A DNA stretch of 64,000 nucleotides. Source: Streptomyces uncialis. GTDB lineage: Bacteria; Actinomycetota; Actinomycetes; Streptomycetales; Streptomycetaceae. Each line of letters begins with the position of its first letter. Positions within the stretch are counted from its first letter, which is position 1. A model generated the notes under the pieces. It did no database searches, was not told the DNA's origin, and saw nothing but the letters and a program-made list of their open reading frames with translations. Below, one piece after another: positions 18,664-27,300 of the stretch. The stretch lies in the NCBI RefSeq assembly GCF_036250755.1, contig NZ_CP109583.1, positions 620,001-684,000 on the forward strand. The letters run 5' to 3'. The translations under genes were made by a program, and so were the position numbers.

Positions 18664-20107
18664 GCAGCCGCCGCTGGGCGAGGTCTTCCTCGCCGCCTGC
18701 GCCGAGCACGCCGGGCGGCGGGCAGTCGTCGACGCCGACCAGGAACTGAGCTACGGTCAGCTCGCCGAGCGGGTGAAGGACCGGGCCCGCACCCTGGTGG
18801 ATCTGCTCGGCCCCGACGAGCACCGGATCGCCCTGTACGCCGCCAACAGCGCCGACTATCTCGTCTCGTACTACGCCCTGCTCATCGCCGGACGCCTGCC
18901 GTTCCTCGTGGACTCCCAGTTCGGCGCCTCGGAACTCCAGGGCATCAGGGACAGCTGCGGCGTCGACACCTTCCTCACCGACAAGGCCGAGCACTTCCCG
19001 CTTCCCTCCGGCCTCGTGCCGGTGCCCGGCAGCCGCCACGTCCTGGCGCGGCCGACAGGTCCCGGCCCCGGCGTCGAGGCGCCCGAGCCCCGGCGGACCA
19101 CCGCCACCTGCCGGTTCACCTCGGGCACCACCGGTGCCCCCAAGTGCCTGGAGTTCTCGCACACGGCCGTGCACAGCGCGGCACTCAACTGGACGACAGG
19201 CACCGGACTCGGCGCCGGCGACCGGGTGCTCTGCCTGGCGGCGTTCACCAACGGGCTGGCCTTCAACACCTCACTGCTGCCCGTCTTCCTCGTCGGCGCC
19301 GAACTCCACGTCTACCGCGGTCTCCCCACGTCCAGCGGCATCACGAAAGCCCTGCGCCGCTCGGCCGCCACCCGGCTGGTGGCCTTCCCGCTCGCCTACC
19401 GGCTGCTGGCCGAGGCACCTGCCCCCGACCTCGACGCGTTCTCGGACCTGCGTCTGGCCGTGTCCGCCGCCGCGGTGCTCGATCCCGCCGTCCGGGAAAG
19501 CTTCGAGTCCCGCTACCGCGTGCGGATCGCCGACTACTACGGCATCGCCGAGACCGGCCCCTGCACCTTCGAGCGGGACCCCGGATACACCGAGGGCCTC
19601 GGTACCGCACTGCCCGGTGTGTCCCTGCGGATCCTTCCGCGCGAGGACGGCGAGTCCGAGGTACGGGTGCGCACCGCGTCGATGGCCACCTGCTACCTCA
19701 ACGTCCCCGACGGCCTGGAGGAACGGCTGGACACCGAGGGCTACTACCGCACCGGTGACCGTGGCCTGATCCACCAGGACCGGCTGTACGTCACCGGGCG
19801 GCTCGGCGGACCCGTCAACCTCGCCGGACGCAAGGTCGATCCCGCCGAGATCGAGCGGGTGGTGCTCGGCATCGATGGAGTGCGCGACACCGCGGTCTTC
19901 GCCGACCAGGACGCGCGGGGCGAGACCGTACTGCACGCCGTGGTCTGCGGCAGCCTCGCCCGCGCCGATGTCGTCAACGTCTGCCGGACGAAGCTCGCGC
20001 CGTACAAGGTGCCCGGCCGGATCACCTTTCTGCCGGCCATCCCCAGGTCGTCCGCCGGCAAGGTCCGGCTGACCGAACTGCGCGATCTCGTCACCCGAAC
20101 GCCGTAG
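18656..20107 (+). CDS. AMP-dependent acyl/aminoacyl ligase
   Basis: Adenylating enzyme of 483 residues that should activate a carboxylic or amino acid and load it on a carrier protein. Motifs: phosphate-binding FTSGTTGAPK (A3), YYGIAETG (A5), YYRTGDRG (A7), GRLGGPVNLAGRKVDPAEIE (A8-like) and the final catalytic lysine in SSAGKVRL (A10). GTG start at 18,656 with GGGGAGG 5 bases upstream, overlapping the preceding dehydrogenase. No condensation or carrier domain is attached; the discrete carrier protein 37 bases downstream is the likely acceptor. Substrate not predictable by eye. Confidence 0.85.
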   Translation: MAEQPPLGEVFLAACAEHAGRRAVVDADQELSYGQLAERVKDRARTLVDLLGPDEHRIALYAANSADYLVSYYALLIAGRLPFLVDSQFGASELQGIRDSCGVDTFLTDKAEHFPLPSGLVPVPGSRHVLARPTGPGPGVEAPEPRRTTATCRFTSGTTGAPKCLEFSHTAVHSAALNWTTGTGLGAGDRVLCLAAFTNGLAFNTSLLPVFLVGAELHVYRGLPTSSGITKALRRSAATRLVAFPLAYRLLAEAPAPDLDAFSDLRLAVSAAAVLDPAVRESFESRYRVRIADYYGIAETGPCTFERDPGYTEGLGTALPGVSLRILPREDGESEVRVRTASMATCYLNVPDGLEERLDTEGYYRTGDRGLIHQDRLYVTGRLGGPVNLAGRKVDPAEIERVVLGIDGVRDTAVFADQDARGETVLHAVVCGSLARADVVNVCRTKLAPYKVPGRITFLPAIPRSSAGKVRLTELRDLVTRTP

Positions 20108-20144
20108 CACGCACGCCGCGTGCCCCGTACAGGAACGGACACAC

Positions 20145-20405
20145 ATGACCGACGAAGGCATCGACACCGGTCTGCGCGAACAGATCGAGAAACTTGTGGA
20201 AGTGGCCACCGGACGGGTGGTGACCGTCGCCGACCTGCGGGCAGCGGACGGATCGCTGGACATGGCCGGAGTCAACTCCATCGGCTACATCAACCTCATG
20301 GAGGCGCTGGCACAGCGCTTCGACGCGGTCATCGACCCCGAGGCCGACCCCCAGCACCTCATGTCCGTCGACTCCATCGCGCGGTTCGTCCGCGCCCACG
20401 CCTGA
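20145..20405 (+). CDS. discrete acyl/peptidyl carrier protein
   Basis: An 86-residue carrier protein. The phosphopantetheine site is Ser45 in MAGVNSIGYINLMEAL, where the usual DSL reads NSI. Placement directly after the adenylating ligase suggests it carries that ligase's product for the two flanking dehydrogenase-like proteins. It would be activated by the Sfp-type transferase at 34,380. Confidence 0.85.
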   Translation: MTDEGIDTGLREQIEKLVEVATGRVVTVADLRAADGSLDMAGVNSIGYINLMEALAQRFDAVIDPEADPQHLMSVDSIARFVRAHA

Positions 20406-20417
20406 GCGAGGAGAGCT

Positions 20418-21401
20418 GTGAGCGTTGCACACGAGAGCGCACCCGCGGCCGGCCCGCCTCCGGACGCGGCCGACGCGCACCGGCAGGAACTCGACGACAT
20501 CTGGGCAGCCGGACCGTTCGCCGAGGCCGCCGCGCGGACCGAGCATCTCCTGGCCGTCCTGCCGCTGCTCGACCTGTTCCCGCACGATCCCGACGGCCAC
20601 GTCTCCCGCGTACGTTCCGGTGAACGACGGGCGGCATTGGGCCTGTTCACACCCAACAGCGAGTTCGCGCTGCCCGTCCCCGCTGTCCACGCCGAGCGGT
20701 CCGGCGACGGCCGGCTGACGCTCACGGGACGCTTCCGGTACGCCTCCAGGGACGCGGAACTCTCCCTCCTGTGGCTCCGGGTCGTGGACGAGGACGCCAC
20801 ACGGCTCGCGCTGCTGCCGCACACCCACGAAGGGCTGCGGCGGTACGGCGCCGGGCGCGCCGAGGGCTGGGGATGGATCGAACTGGACGGCGTGACCGTG
20901 GAGGAAGGCGCCTTGTCCCACCCGGTGTCCTGGGCGCCCGAGGGCCCCCTGTCCGCGGTGTTCGACGGCTACGCCTGGGAGTTCTCCCGCCGCTCGCTCA
21001 CCTGGAGCGCCGGGGTCGTGGCCGATCTGCGGCGTGAACTCGCGCTCACCGGCAGCGGCACCGAAGCACTCAGCACCTCGCAGTACCTCGCGCACGAGCT
21101 GAGCAAGCTGGAGATCGAGGTGTCGCTGGCGGTGGCCCTCGCCAGCTTCGGGGCGGAGTTCAAGGCGGAGGAACCCGGCGGTACGTCCGTCGGCGCCGCC
21201 TTGCTCGCCTCGACCGACCTGCTGAGCCGCACCGTACAGGTCGCCGAGGACATGAGCACCGAGCTCGGGCTGGCGGACAGCGCGGTCGGCGCCACGGGCT
21301 GGCCGACCCGCACCGTCCAGGCGTGGTTCGGCGGCCGGCGCATGGCCGGTGGCGAACTGGCGCGCCGGATGGGCCTGGTGCCGAAGGACGTGCGGTCGTG
21401 A
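20418..21401 (+). CDS. divergent acyl-CoA dehydrogenase-like protein
   Basis: Protein of 327 residues with an acyl-CoA dehydrogenase-like outline: a beta-domain segment (TLTGRFRYASRDAELSLLWLRV and ARLEGW-like stretches) around residues 90-170 and a helical C-terminal bundle from about 185. It is shorter than the family norm (about 380) and neither the FAD-binding RD region nor the catalytic glutamate motif is recognisable. GTG start with GAGGAGAG upstream. Its stop overlaps the next GTG start (GTGA). It might be a partner subunit of the dehydrogenase at 17,467 acting on the carrier-bound intermediate (inference). Confidence 0.6.
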   Translation: MSVAHESAPAAGPPPDAADAHRQELDDIWAAGPFAEAAARTEHLLAVLPLLDLFPHDPDGHVSRVRSGERRAALGLFTPNSEFALPVPAVHAERSGDGRLTLTGRFRYASRDAELSLLWLRVVDEDATRLALLPHTHEGLRRYGAGRAEGWGWIELDGVTVEEGALSHPVSWAPEGPLSAVFDGYAWEFSRRSLTWSAGVVADLRRELALTGSGTEALSTSQYLAHELSKLEIEVSLAVALASFGAEFKAEEPGGTSVGAALLASTDLLSRTVQVAEDMSTELGLADSAVGATGWPTRTVQAWFGGRRMAGGELARRMGLVPKDVRS

Positions 21402-22120
21402 CGATTCCCACCGTGGTCTGCGGACGCGACGGCCGTATGGCGAACCTGATCGCCGACGCGGTCGAGCGCGCTCCCGGAATGCGCCTCACGGCCCGGCACA
21501 CCGTCCGGGGCGCCGCCACCGGCCCGGTGCCGGTGGTCGCCGACCTCGCCGACCTGCCCGGGACGCGGCCGGTCGTGGTGGACTTCACGGCACGCGAGGC
21601 CACCGCCACGCTGCTGCGGCAGGCGCTCACCACCCCCTGTCCCCTGGTCATCGGCACCAGTGGTCTCGGCGAGGCCGAGTACGCGCTGGCCGCCGAGGCG
21701 GCTCGCGGCCGTGCCGTGGTCATCGCCGCCAACTTCAGCCTCGCGCTGCTGGCCCTGGCCCGGTTCGTACGGAATCTCTCCGAACAGGTCGACGAGAGCT
21801 GGGACGCGGGCGTCGTGGACGTCCACTTCGCGGGCAAGCGCGACCGTCCCAGCAACACCGCCCGTTTTCTCGCCGACCAGTGGCGCCCGGGACAGCCGGG
21901 CCGCCGGGAGCCCGAGATCGGCGCGTTCCGGATGGGCGACGCCGTCAGCGAACACCGGGTGCTGGCCGCGGGCGCCGGAGAACACATCGAGGTACTGCAC
22001 CGCGTCGCCGACCGGGCGGCGTTCCTGCCGGGCATCCTGCGCGCGGTGCGGTTCGCCGCCGACGCGCCGACCGGGGTGTACTCCCTGGAGGATGTCGCGT
22101 GCTCGGCCGCGCCCGGGTGA
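21398..22120 (+). CDS. DapB-like dihydrodipicolinate reductase homologue
   Basis: A 240-residue protein matching the dihydrodipicolinate reductase family motif by motif: VVCGRDGRMANLIADA (nucleotide binding), VVVDFT, CPLVIGTSGL, IAANFSLALLAL, and VHFAGKRDRPSNTARFLAD, equivalent to the DapB ExHHxxKxDxPSGTA block. GTG start overlapping the preceding gene. DapB reduces a cyclic imine/enamine in lysine synthesis. Inside a ligase/carrier/PKS cluster it is unlikely to be the housekeeping enzyme and may reduce an imine or enoyl intermediate of the product, or supply a lysine-pathway precursor. Confidence 0.75.
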   Translation: MTIPTVVCGRDGRMANLIADAVERAPGMRLTARHTVRGAATGPVPVVADLADLPGTRPVVVDFTAREATATLLRQALTTPCPLVIGTSGLGEAEYALAAEAARGRAVVIAANFSLALLALARFVRNLSEQVDESWDAGVVDVHFAGKRDRPSNTARFLADQWRPGQPGRREPEIGAFRMGDAVSEHRVLAAGAGEHIEVLHRVADRAAFLPGILRAVRFAADAPTGVYSLEDVACSAAPG

Positions 22121-22421
22121 ACCCGGCCGCCCGCGAAGCACCGGTCCCACGGGAGCGGGTCGCGGGCGGGGAACCAGCCGCCCCCGGGCAAGCGCCGCAC
22201 GGGGCGGGCGCACACCGGGCGGGCCGCCTCCCGGCCGGCCCCGGCGGCGAATCCATGGACGGACAGGACAGTGCCGCCTGTGTCCTCCACCGGTTCGGCA
22301 CCTCCGACCGGCCACGGCCCGTGTCGGTGCGGGTCGGCTCCCGCGGGTTCCGGCCGCCGGCCGCCCGGTCCGACGCCGAACTCCTTGCGCGGGGCACCGC
22401 ACACGAAGGAAGTGAGCACTC
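22121..22421 (+). other. 300-base gap within the cluster, possible short ORF
   Basis: No recognisable gene. A frame ending exactly at the next gene (TGA inside ATGA at 22,422-22,425) stays open through the whole gap; its ATG at 22,255 would give 56 residues (MDGQDSAACVLHRFG...) but has no ribosome site. Compositionally it is as GC-rich as coding DNA. The exact end-on overlap is suggestive, yet nothing else supports translation. Confidence 0.3.
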
Positions 22422-24335
22422 ATGACCGGTACACCGCATCAGCCCTTCACCCATCTCGGGCAGCTGCTCGACCGCCAGGCGGAGCTGCGCCCCGATGCCG
22501 CCGCCCTCCACGCGCCGGGGCGGGAGCCGACCGGCTACCGACGGCTGCGGGACCGCGTCGCATCGACCGGCGCGGCCCTGGCCGCTCTCGGCGTGGGCCG
22601 CGGCAGCCGGGTCGCCCTCGTCCTGCCCAACGGCCCCGACCTGGCGCTCGCGTTCCTCGCGGTGGCCGCCCACGCCACCGCCGCCCCGCTCAACCCGGCC
22701 TACCGGGAGCAGGAGTTCGCGTTCTACCTCGACGACATGGGCGCGGACGCGCTGCTCGTCGAGGAGGGCAGCGACTCGGCGGCGATCGCCGTGGCCAAGG
22801 ACCGCGGCATCCGGATCGTCGAGCTCGCACCCGACGCTTCCGGCCCGGCCGGTACCTTCGGCCTGCGCTCCTCGGCCGAAGCGGTGCCCGCCCCCCGCAC
22901 CGGATGGGCGGCACCGGACGAGACCGCGCTCCTGCTGCACACGTCGGGCACCACGGCACAGCCCAAACTCGTCCCCCTCACCCATGCCAACCTGGGCGCG
23001 GCGGCCGGCAACACCCGGGCGGCCTTCGCCCTCGGCGCCAACGACCTGTGCCTGAGCGTCATGCCGCTGTTCCACGCGCACGGCCTGACCAGCACCCTGA
23101 TCGCCGCGCTGGCCGGCGGCGGCGGCATCGTGTGCACCCCCGGTTTCTCCGACACCCTCTTCTTCGACTGGCTCAGCGAGTTCCGGCCCACCTGGTACAC
23201 CGCCGTGCCCACCATGCACCAGGCGCTGTTGGCGGTGGCGGGTGAGCACGCCGCCGAACTCGCCTCCAGCGCCCTGCGGTTCATCCGCTCCGCGTCGGCC
23301 CCGCTGCCGGGCCCCGTCCTGAACGCGCTGGAGGACGTCTTCCGGGCGCCGGTCATCGAGGCGTACGGGATGACCGAGGCCGGCTCGCTGGTCACCAGCA
23401 ACCCCCTGCCCCCGGGCAACCGCAAACTCCGTTCCGTGGGAATCCCGGTCGGCGAACCCGTCACCGTACTGGACAAGGCCGGACGTCCGCTCGGCCCCGG
23501 GCAGTCGGGCGAGATCGCCATCCGGGGTGCGAATGTGACAGCCGGCTACGAGCACAACCCGGAGGCCAACCGGGTGGCCTTCTCCGACGGCTGGTTCCGC
23601 ACCGGCGACGAGGGCCGGCTCGACGAGGACGGCTACCTCTACATCGTCGGGCGCAGCAAGGAGATCATCAACCGGGGCGGCTCCAAGGTGTCCCCGGCCG
23701 AGGTCGACGACGTACTCACGGGCCACCCCGCCGTCAAGATCGCGGTGGCGTTCGGGTTGCCGCACCCCACGCTCGGCGAGGACCTCGCCGTGGCGATCGT
23801 GCCCCACACCGGGACAACCGTCACCGAGCGTGAGATCCGCGAGTTCGCCGCGGAGCGCGTCGCCGACCACAAGGTCCCCAGCCGGGTGTTCCTCATGGCC
23901 GAGGTCCCCAAGAGCCCGGCCGGCAAGGTGCAGCGGCTCAAGCTCGCCGAGATCGTCGCCACGGCCACCGCCGGGCCGACGCGGGAGCCGCGAGGTCCCC
24001 TGGAGCGGCGGATCGCCGCACTGTGGGCCGAGGTGCTGGAGCGCGACCGGGTCGCCCCGGACGAGAACTTCTTCGACCTCGGTGGCAACTCCCTGCTGCT
24101 CGCCAGGCTCTCGGCCAGGCTGCACGACACCTTGGGCCGCGAACTGCCTGTGGTGGTCCTGACGATGTACCCCACCGTCAGCTCGCTCGCCGCTCATCTG
24201 GCCGGCGACGGCAACGCCGAGGTGACGCCCGAGATCACCGGGTCCCGCAAGGAAGGAGCGGCGGACCGCGGCAAGGACCGGCTGCTGCGCAAGCGCGGCC
24301 TCAGGAAGCGGACCGTGACCGAGGAGAGCAACTGA
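22422..24335 (+). CDS. acyl-AMP ligase fused to a carrier protein
   Basis: A 637-residue loading protein. Residues 1-510 form an AMP-binding ligase: LLLHTSGTTAQPK (A3), AYGMTEAG (A5), WFRTGDEG (A7), GRSKEIINRGGSKVSPAEVD (A8) and the lysine in SPAGKVQRLKL (A10). Residues 530-605 are a carrier domain with phosphopantetheine Ser557 in FFDLGGNSLLLA. The basic C-terminal tail is unusual. It probably selects the starter acid and hands it to the PKS, whose start codon overlaps its stop (TGATG). The ligase core resembles fatty/aryl acyl-CoA ligases more than amino-acid A domains. Confidence 0.88.
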   Translation: MTGTPHQPFTHLGQLLDRQAELRPDAAALHAPGREPTGYRRLRDRVASTGAALAALGVGRGSRVALVLPNGPDLALAFLAVAAHATAAPLNPAYREQEFAFYLDDMGADALLVEEGSDSAAIAVAKDRGIRIVELAPDASGPAGTFGLRSSAEAVPAPRTGWAAPDETALLLHTSGTTAQPKLVPLTHANLGAAAGNTRAAFALGANDLCLSVMPLFHAHGLTSTLIAALAGGGGIVCTPGFSDTLFFDWLSEFRPTWYTAVPTMHQALLAVAGEHAAELASSALRFIRSASAPLPGPVLNALEDVFRAPVIEAYGMTEAGSLVTSNPLPPGNRKLRSVGIPVGEPVTVLDKAGRPLGPGQSGEIAIRGANVTAGYEHNPEANRVAFSDGWFRTGDEGRLDEDGYLYIVGRSKEIINRGGSKVSPAEVDDVLTGHPAVKIAVAFGLPHPTLGEDLAVAIVPHTGTTVTEREIREFAAERVADHKVPSRVFLMAEVPKSPAGKVQRLKLAEIVATATAGPTREPRGPLERRIAALWAEVLERDRVAPDENFFDLGGNSLLLARLSARLHDTLGRELPVVVLTMYPTVSSLAAHLAGDGNAEVTPEITGSRKEGAADRGKDRLLRKRGLRKRTVTEESN

Positions 24336-27300
24336 TGGAGCACACCGTGGCCGCGCACGACCCTGAGGCTTCGGCCGCCCCGCCCGCGACGCCTCCGCGG
24401 GGCGCGCGCGCACACGACACGAGCGGACCGGACGGCTCCGAAGCACGCGGGCCCGTCGAGGACGGGGGCACCCTGACCGGTCTGGAGATCGCCGTCATCG
24501 GTCTGTCGTGCCGCTTCCCCGGGGCACCCGACGCCGCGGCCTTCTGGCGCAACCTCAGTTCGGGCACCGAGTCCATCACCGTGTTCACCCCTGAGGAGTT
24601 GGCGGCAGCCGGCGTCCCCCAGGAGCAGATCGACGACCCCGACTACGTACCCGCGCAAGGGGTACTGGAGGATGCCGAGCTGTTCGACGCGGAGTTCTTC
24701 GGGTTCAACCCGAAGGAGGCCGGACTTCTGGACCCCCAGCACCGGGTGCTGCTCGAATGCGCCTGGGCGGCCCTGGAGGACGCCGGGTACGACCCCAAGT
24801 CGGTGCCGGGTCCGGTCGGCGTCTACGCGGGCTCCTACTACGGCAGTTATCTCGCCCGGCTCGCCGCGGACGCCGACCCCACCGACGCGGCCGAGGAGTT
24901 CGCCCGCAACCTGGCCAACGAGAAGGACTACCTCGCGACGCGGATCGCCTACAAGTTCGGTCTCACCGGCCCCGCCCTCACGGTCCAGACCGCCTGCTCG
25001 ACCTCGCTCGTCGCCGTTCACCTCGCCTGCCAGTCGCTGCTCAGCGGCGACTGCGACACGGCACTGGCGGGCGGCGCGACCGTCCGTGCCCGGCAGGCCG
25101 GCTATGTCTTCCAGCCCGGCGGCATCTTCTCCTCCGACGGGCACTGCCGCCCGTTCGACGCCGCGGCGGAGGGCACCGTCGCCTCCAACGGCGCCGGTGT
25201 GGTCGTCCTCAAGCGTCTGGAGGACGCTCTCGCCGACGGCGATCCGATCCGCGCCGTCATCAAGGGCTCGGCCGTGGGCAACGACGGTGCCGAGCGGGTC
25301 GGGTTCACCGCGCCCGGCGCGGCAGGCCAGGCCCGCATCATCGCCGCCGCGCTGGAGACCGCCGGGACCGACCCGGCCACCGTCGGTTACGTCGAGACCC
25401 ACGGCAGTGGCACGCCTGTCGGCGACCCGATCGAGATCGAGGCCCTCGTCCGGGTCTTCCGCCGGGGCGGCGCGGCCCGTGGCGGCTGCGCGATCGGCGC
25501 GGTCAAGGGCAACATCGGGCACACCCATGTGGCCTCCGGCATCGCGGGACTCATCAAGACGGTCCTCGCGCTGGAGCACCGGCAGATCCCGCCCAGCCTG
25601 CATTTCGACAAGCCCAACCCGGACATCGACTTCGACGCGACCCCGTTCTACGTCAACACCCGTCTCGCCCCGTGGCGCGACGACCACGGGCCGCGCAGGG
25701 CGGGCGTCAGCTCCTTCGGTATGGGTGGCACCGGCGCCCACGTGGTCCTGGAGGAGGCGTCCTCGTACACGGCGGGCGGCGTCTCCCCGGCGGGGACCGG
25801 AGCTCAGGCGGCCGACGGGGGCCGACCGCAGCTCCTCGTGCTGTCCGCCCGCACCCCGGTCGCCCTGGACGAGGCCACCGACCGGCTCGCGGACCGTCTG
25901 GAGACCGCCACCGACCTCCCGCTCCCCGCCGTCGCGCACACGTTGCAGAGCGGACGCCGGGCCTTCCCCCACCGCCGCTTCCTCGTCGCCGGAAGTCTGC
26001 CGGAGGCCGCTGCCGCGCTGCGCGCCCACGATCCCCGTAGCCTGCGCGGCGGCCACCACGAGGGCCCGGCACCCTCGGTCGCCTTCCTGCTGCCCGGCCT
26101 CGGTGAGCAACGCCCCGGCATGGGGCGCGAACTCTACGACCAGGAGCCGGTCTTCCGGGCCGCCGTCGACCGCTGCGCCGAGATCCTGCGCCCCCACCTG
26201 GGGCTCGACCTGCGCACCCTGATCCATCCGGCGCCCGAGCCCGCGACCGCCGCCGACGGCCGCCCCGACCTGCGCCGACTGCTGGGCCGGGGCGCCACGG
26301 GCGGCGCCACCCCGCGCACCGAACTCGACCGCACGCTCTACGCGCAGCCGGCCGTCTTCGTCCTGGAGTACGCCCTCGGCCTCCTGTGGCAGTCCTGGGG
26401 AGTACGGCCCGACGCGCTGATCGGGTACAGCATCGGCGAGTACGCGGCCGCCTGTCTGGCCGGGGTGCTCTCCCTCGACGACGCCCTGTTGCTCGTCGCG
26501 TCCCGGGCCCGTCTCATCGAGGAGCTGCCCGGCGGCGCCATGCTCGCGGTGCCCCTGTCCGAGCGGCGGGTGCGCTCCCTGCTCGGCGAGGGCCTGTCGC
26601 TCGCGGCCGTCAACGGTGCCGAGCTGTGTGTCGTCGCCGGGGAGACCGAGCGGATCGACGCGCTGGCGGAACGGCTCACCGGTGAGGACATCGCCGTCCG
26701 CGCACTGCGCACCTCCCACGCGTTCCACTCGCACATGATGCAACCGGCCGTCGAACGGTTCACCGAACTCGTCGCCGGTATCCGGCTCGCCCCGCCCCGC
26801 ATCCCCTACGTCTCGAACGTCACCGGCGACTGGATCACCCCGGACCAGGCCACCGACCCCGTCTTCTGGGGCCGCCATCTGCGCCACCCGGTGCGCTTCG
26901 CGGACGGCGTCGCCCGGCTGTGGGGCGATACGGGGCGGCTCCTGCTGGAGATCGGTCCCGGGCAGTCCCTGAGCAGCCTCGCCCTCCAGGCCCGGCCCGC
27001 GGGCCAGGACGAAGCCCGTCGGCCCGCGGCCTTCGCCTCGCTGCCCGGCGAGTACGACCGGCAGAGCGAGGAGGGCTTCCTGCTCTCCACCGCCGGCAAG
27101 CTCTGGTCGGCGGGCGTCGACCTGGACTGGCCGGCTCTGCGCGGCGGCGGCGCTCCGAAGGTGTCGCTGCCGGCCTACCCGTTCGAACGCCGCAGGCACT
27201 GGGTCGATCCCGGACCGGCGCGGTGGACCGGGACACCCGCGCCGTCCCTGGTGAAGAAGCCGGACATCACCGACTGGTTCCAGGTGCCCGTCTGGGAACC

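Noticed and set aside
22255..22425. 56-codon frame ending at the ligase-carrier start
   Set aside because: The overlap is tempting but there is no ribosome site and no recognisable product.
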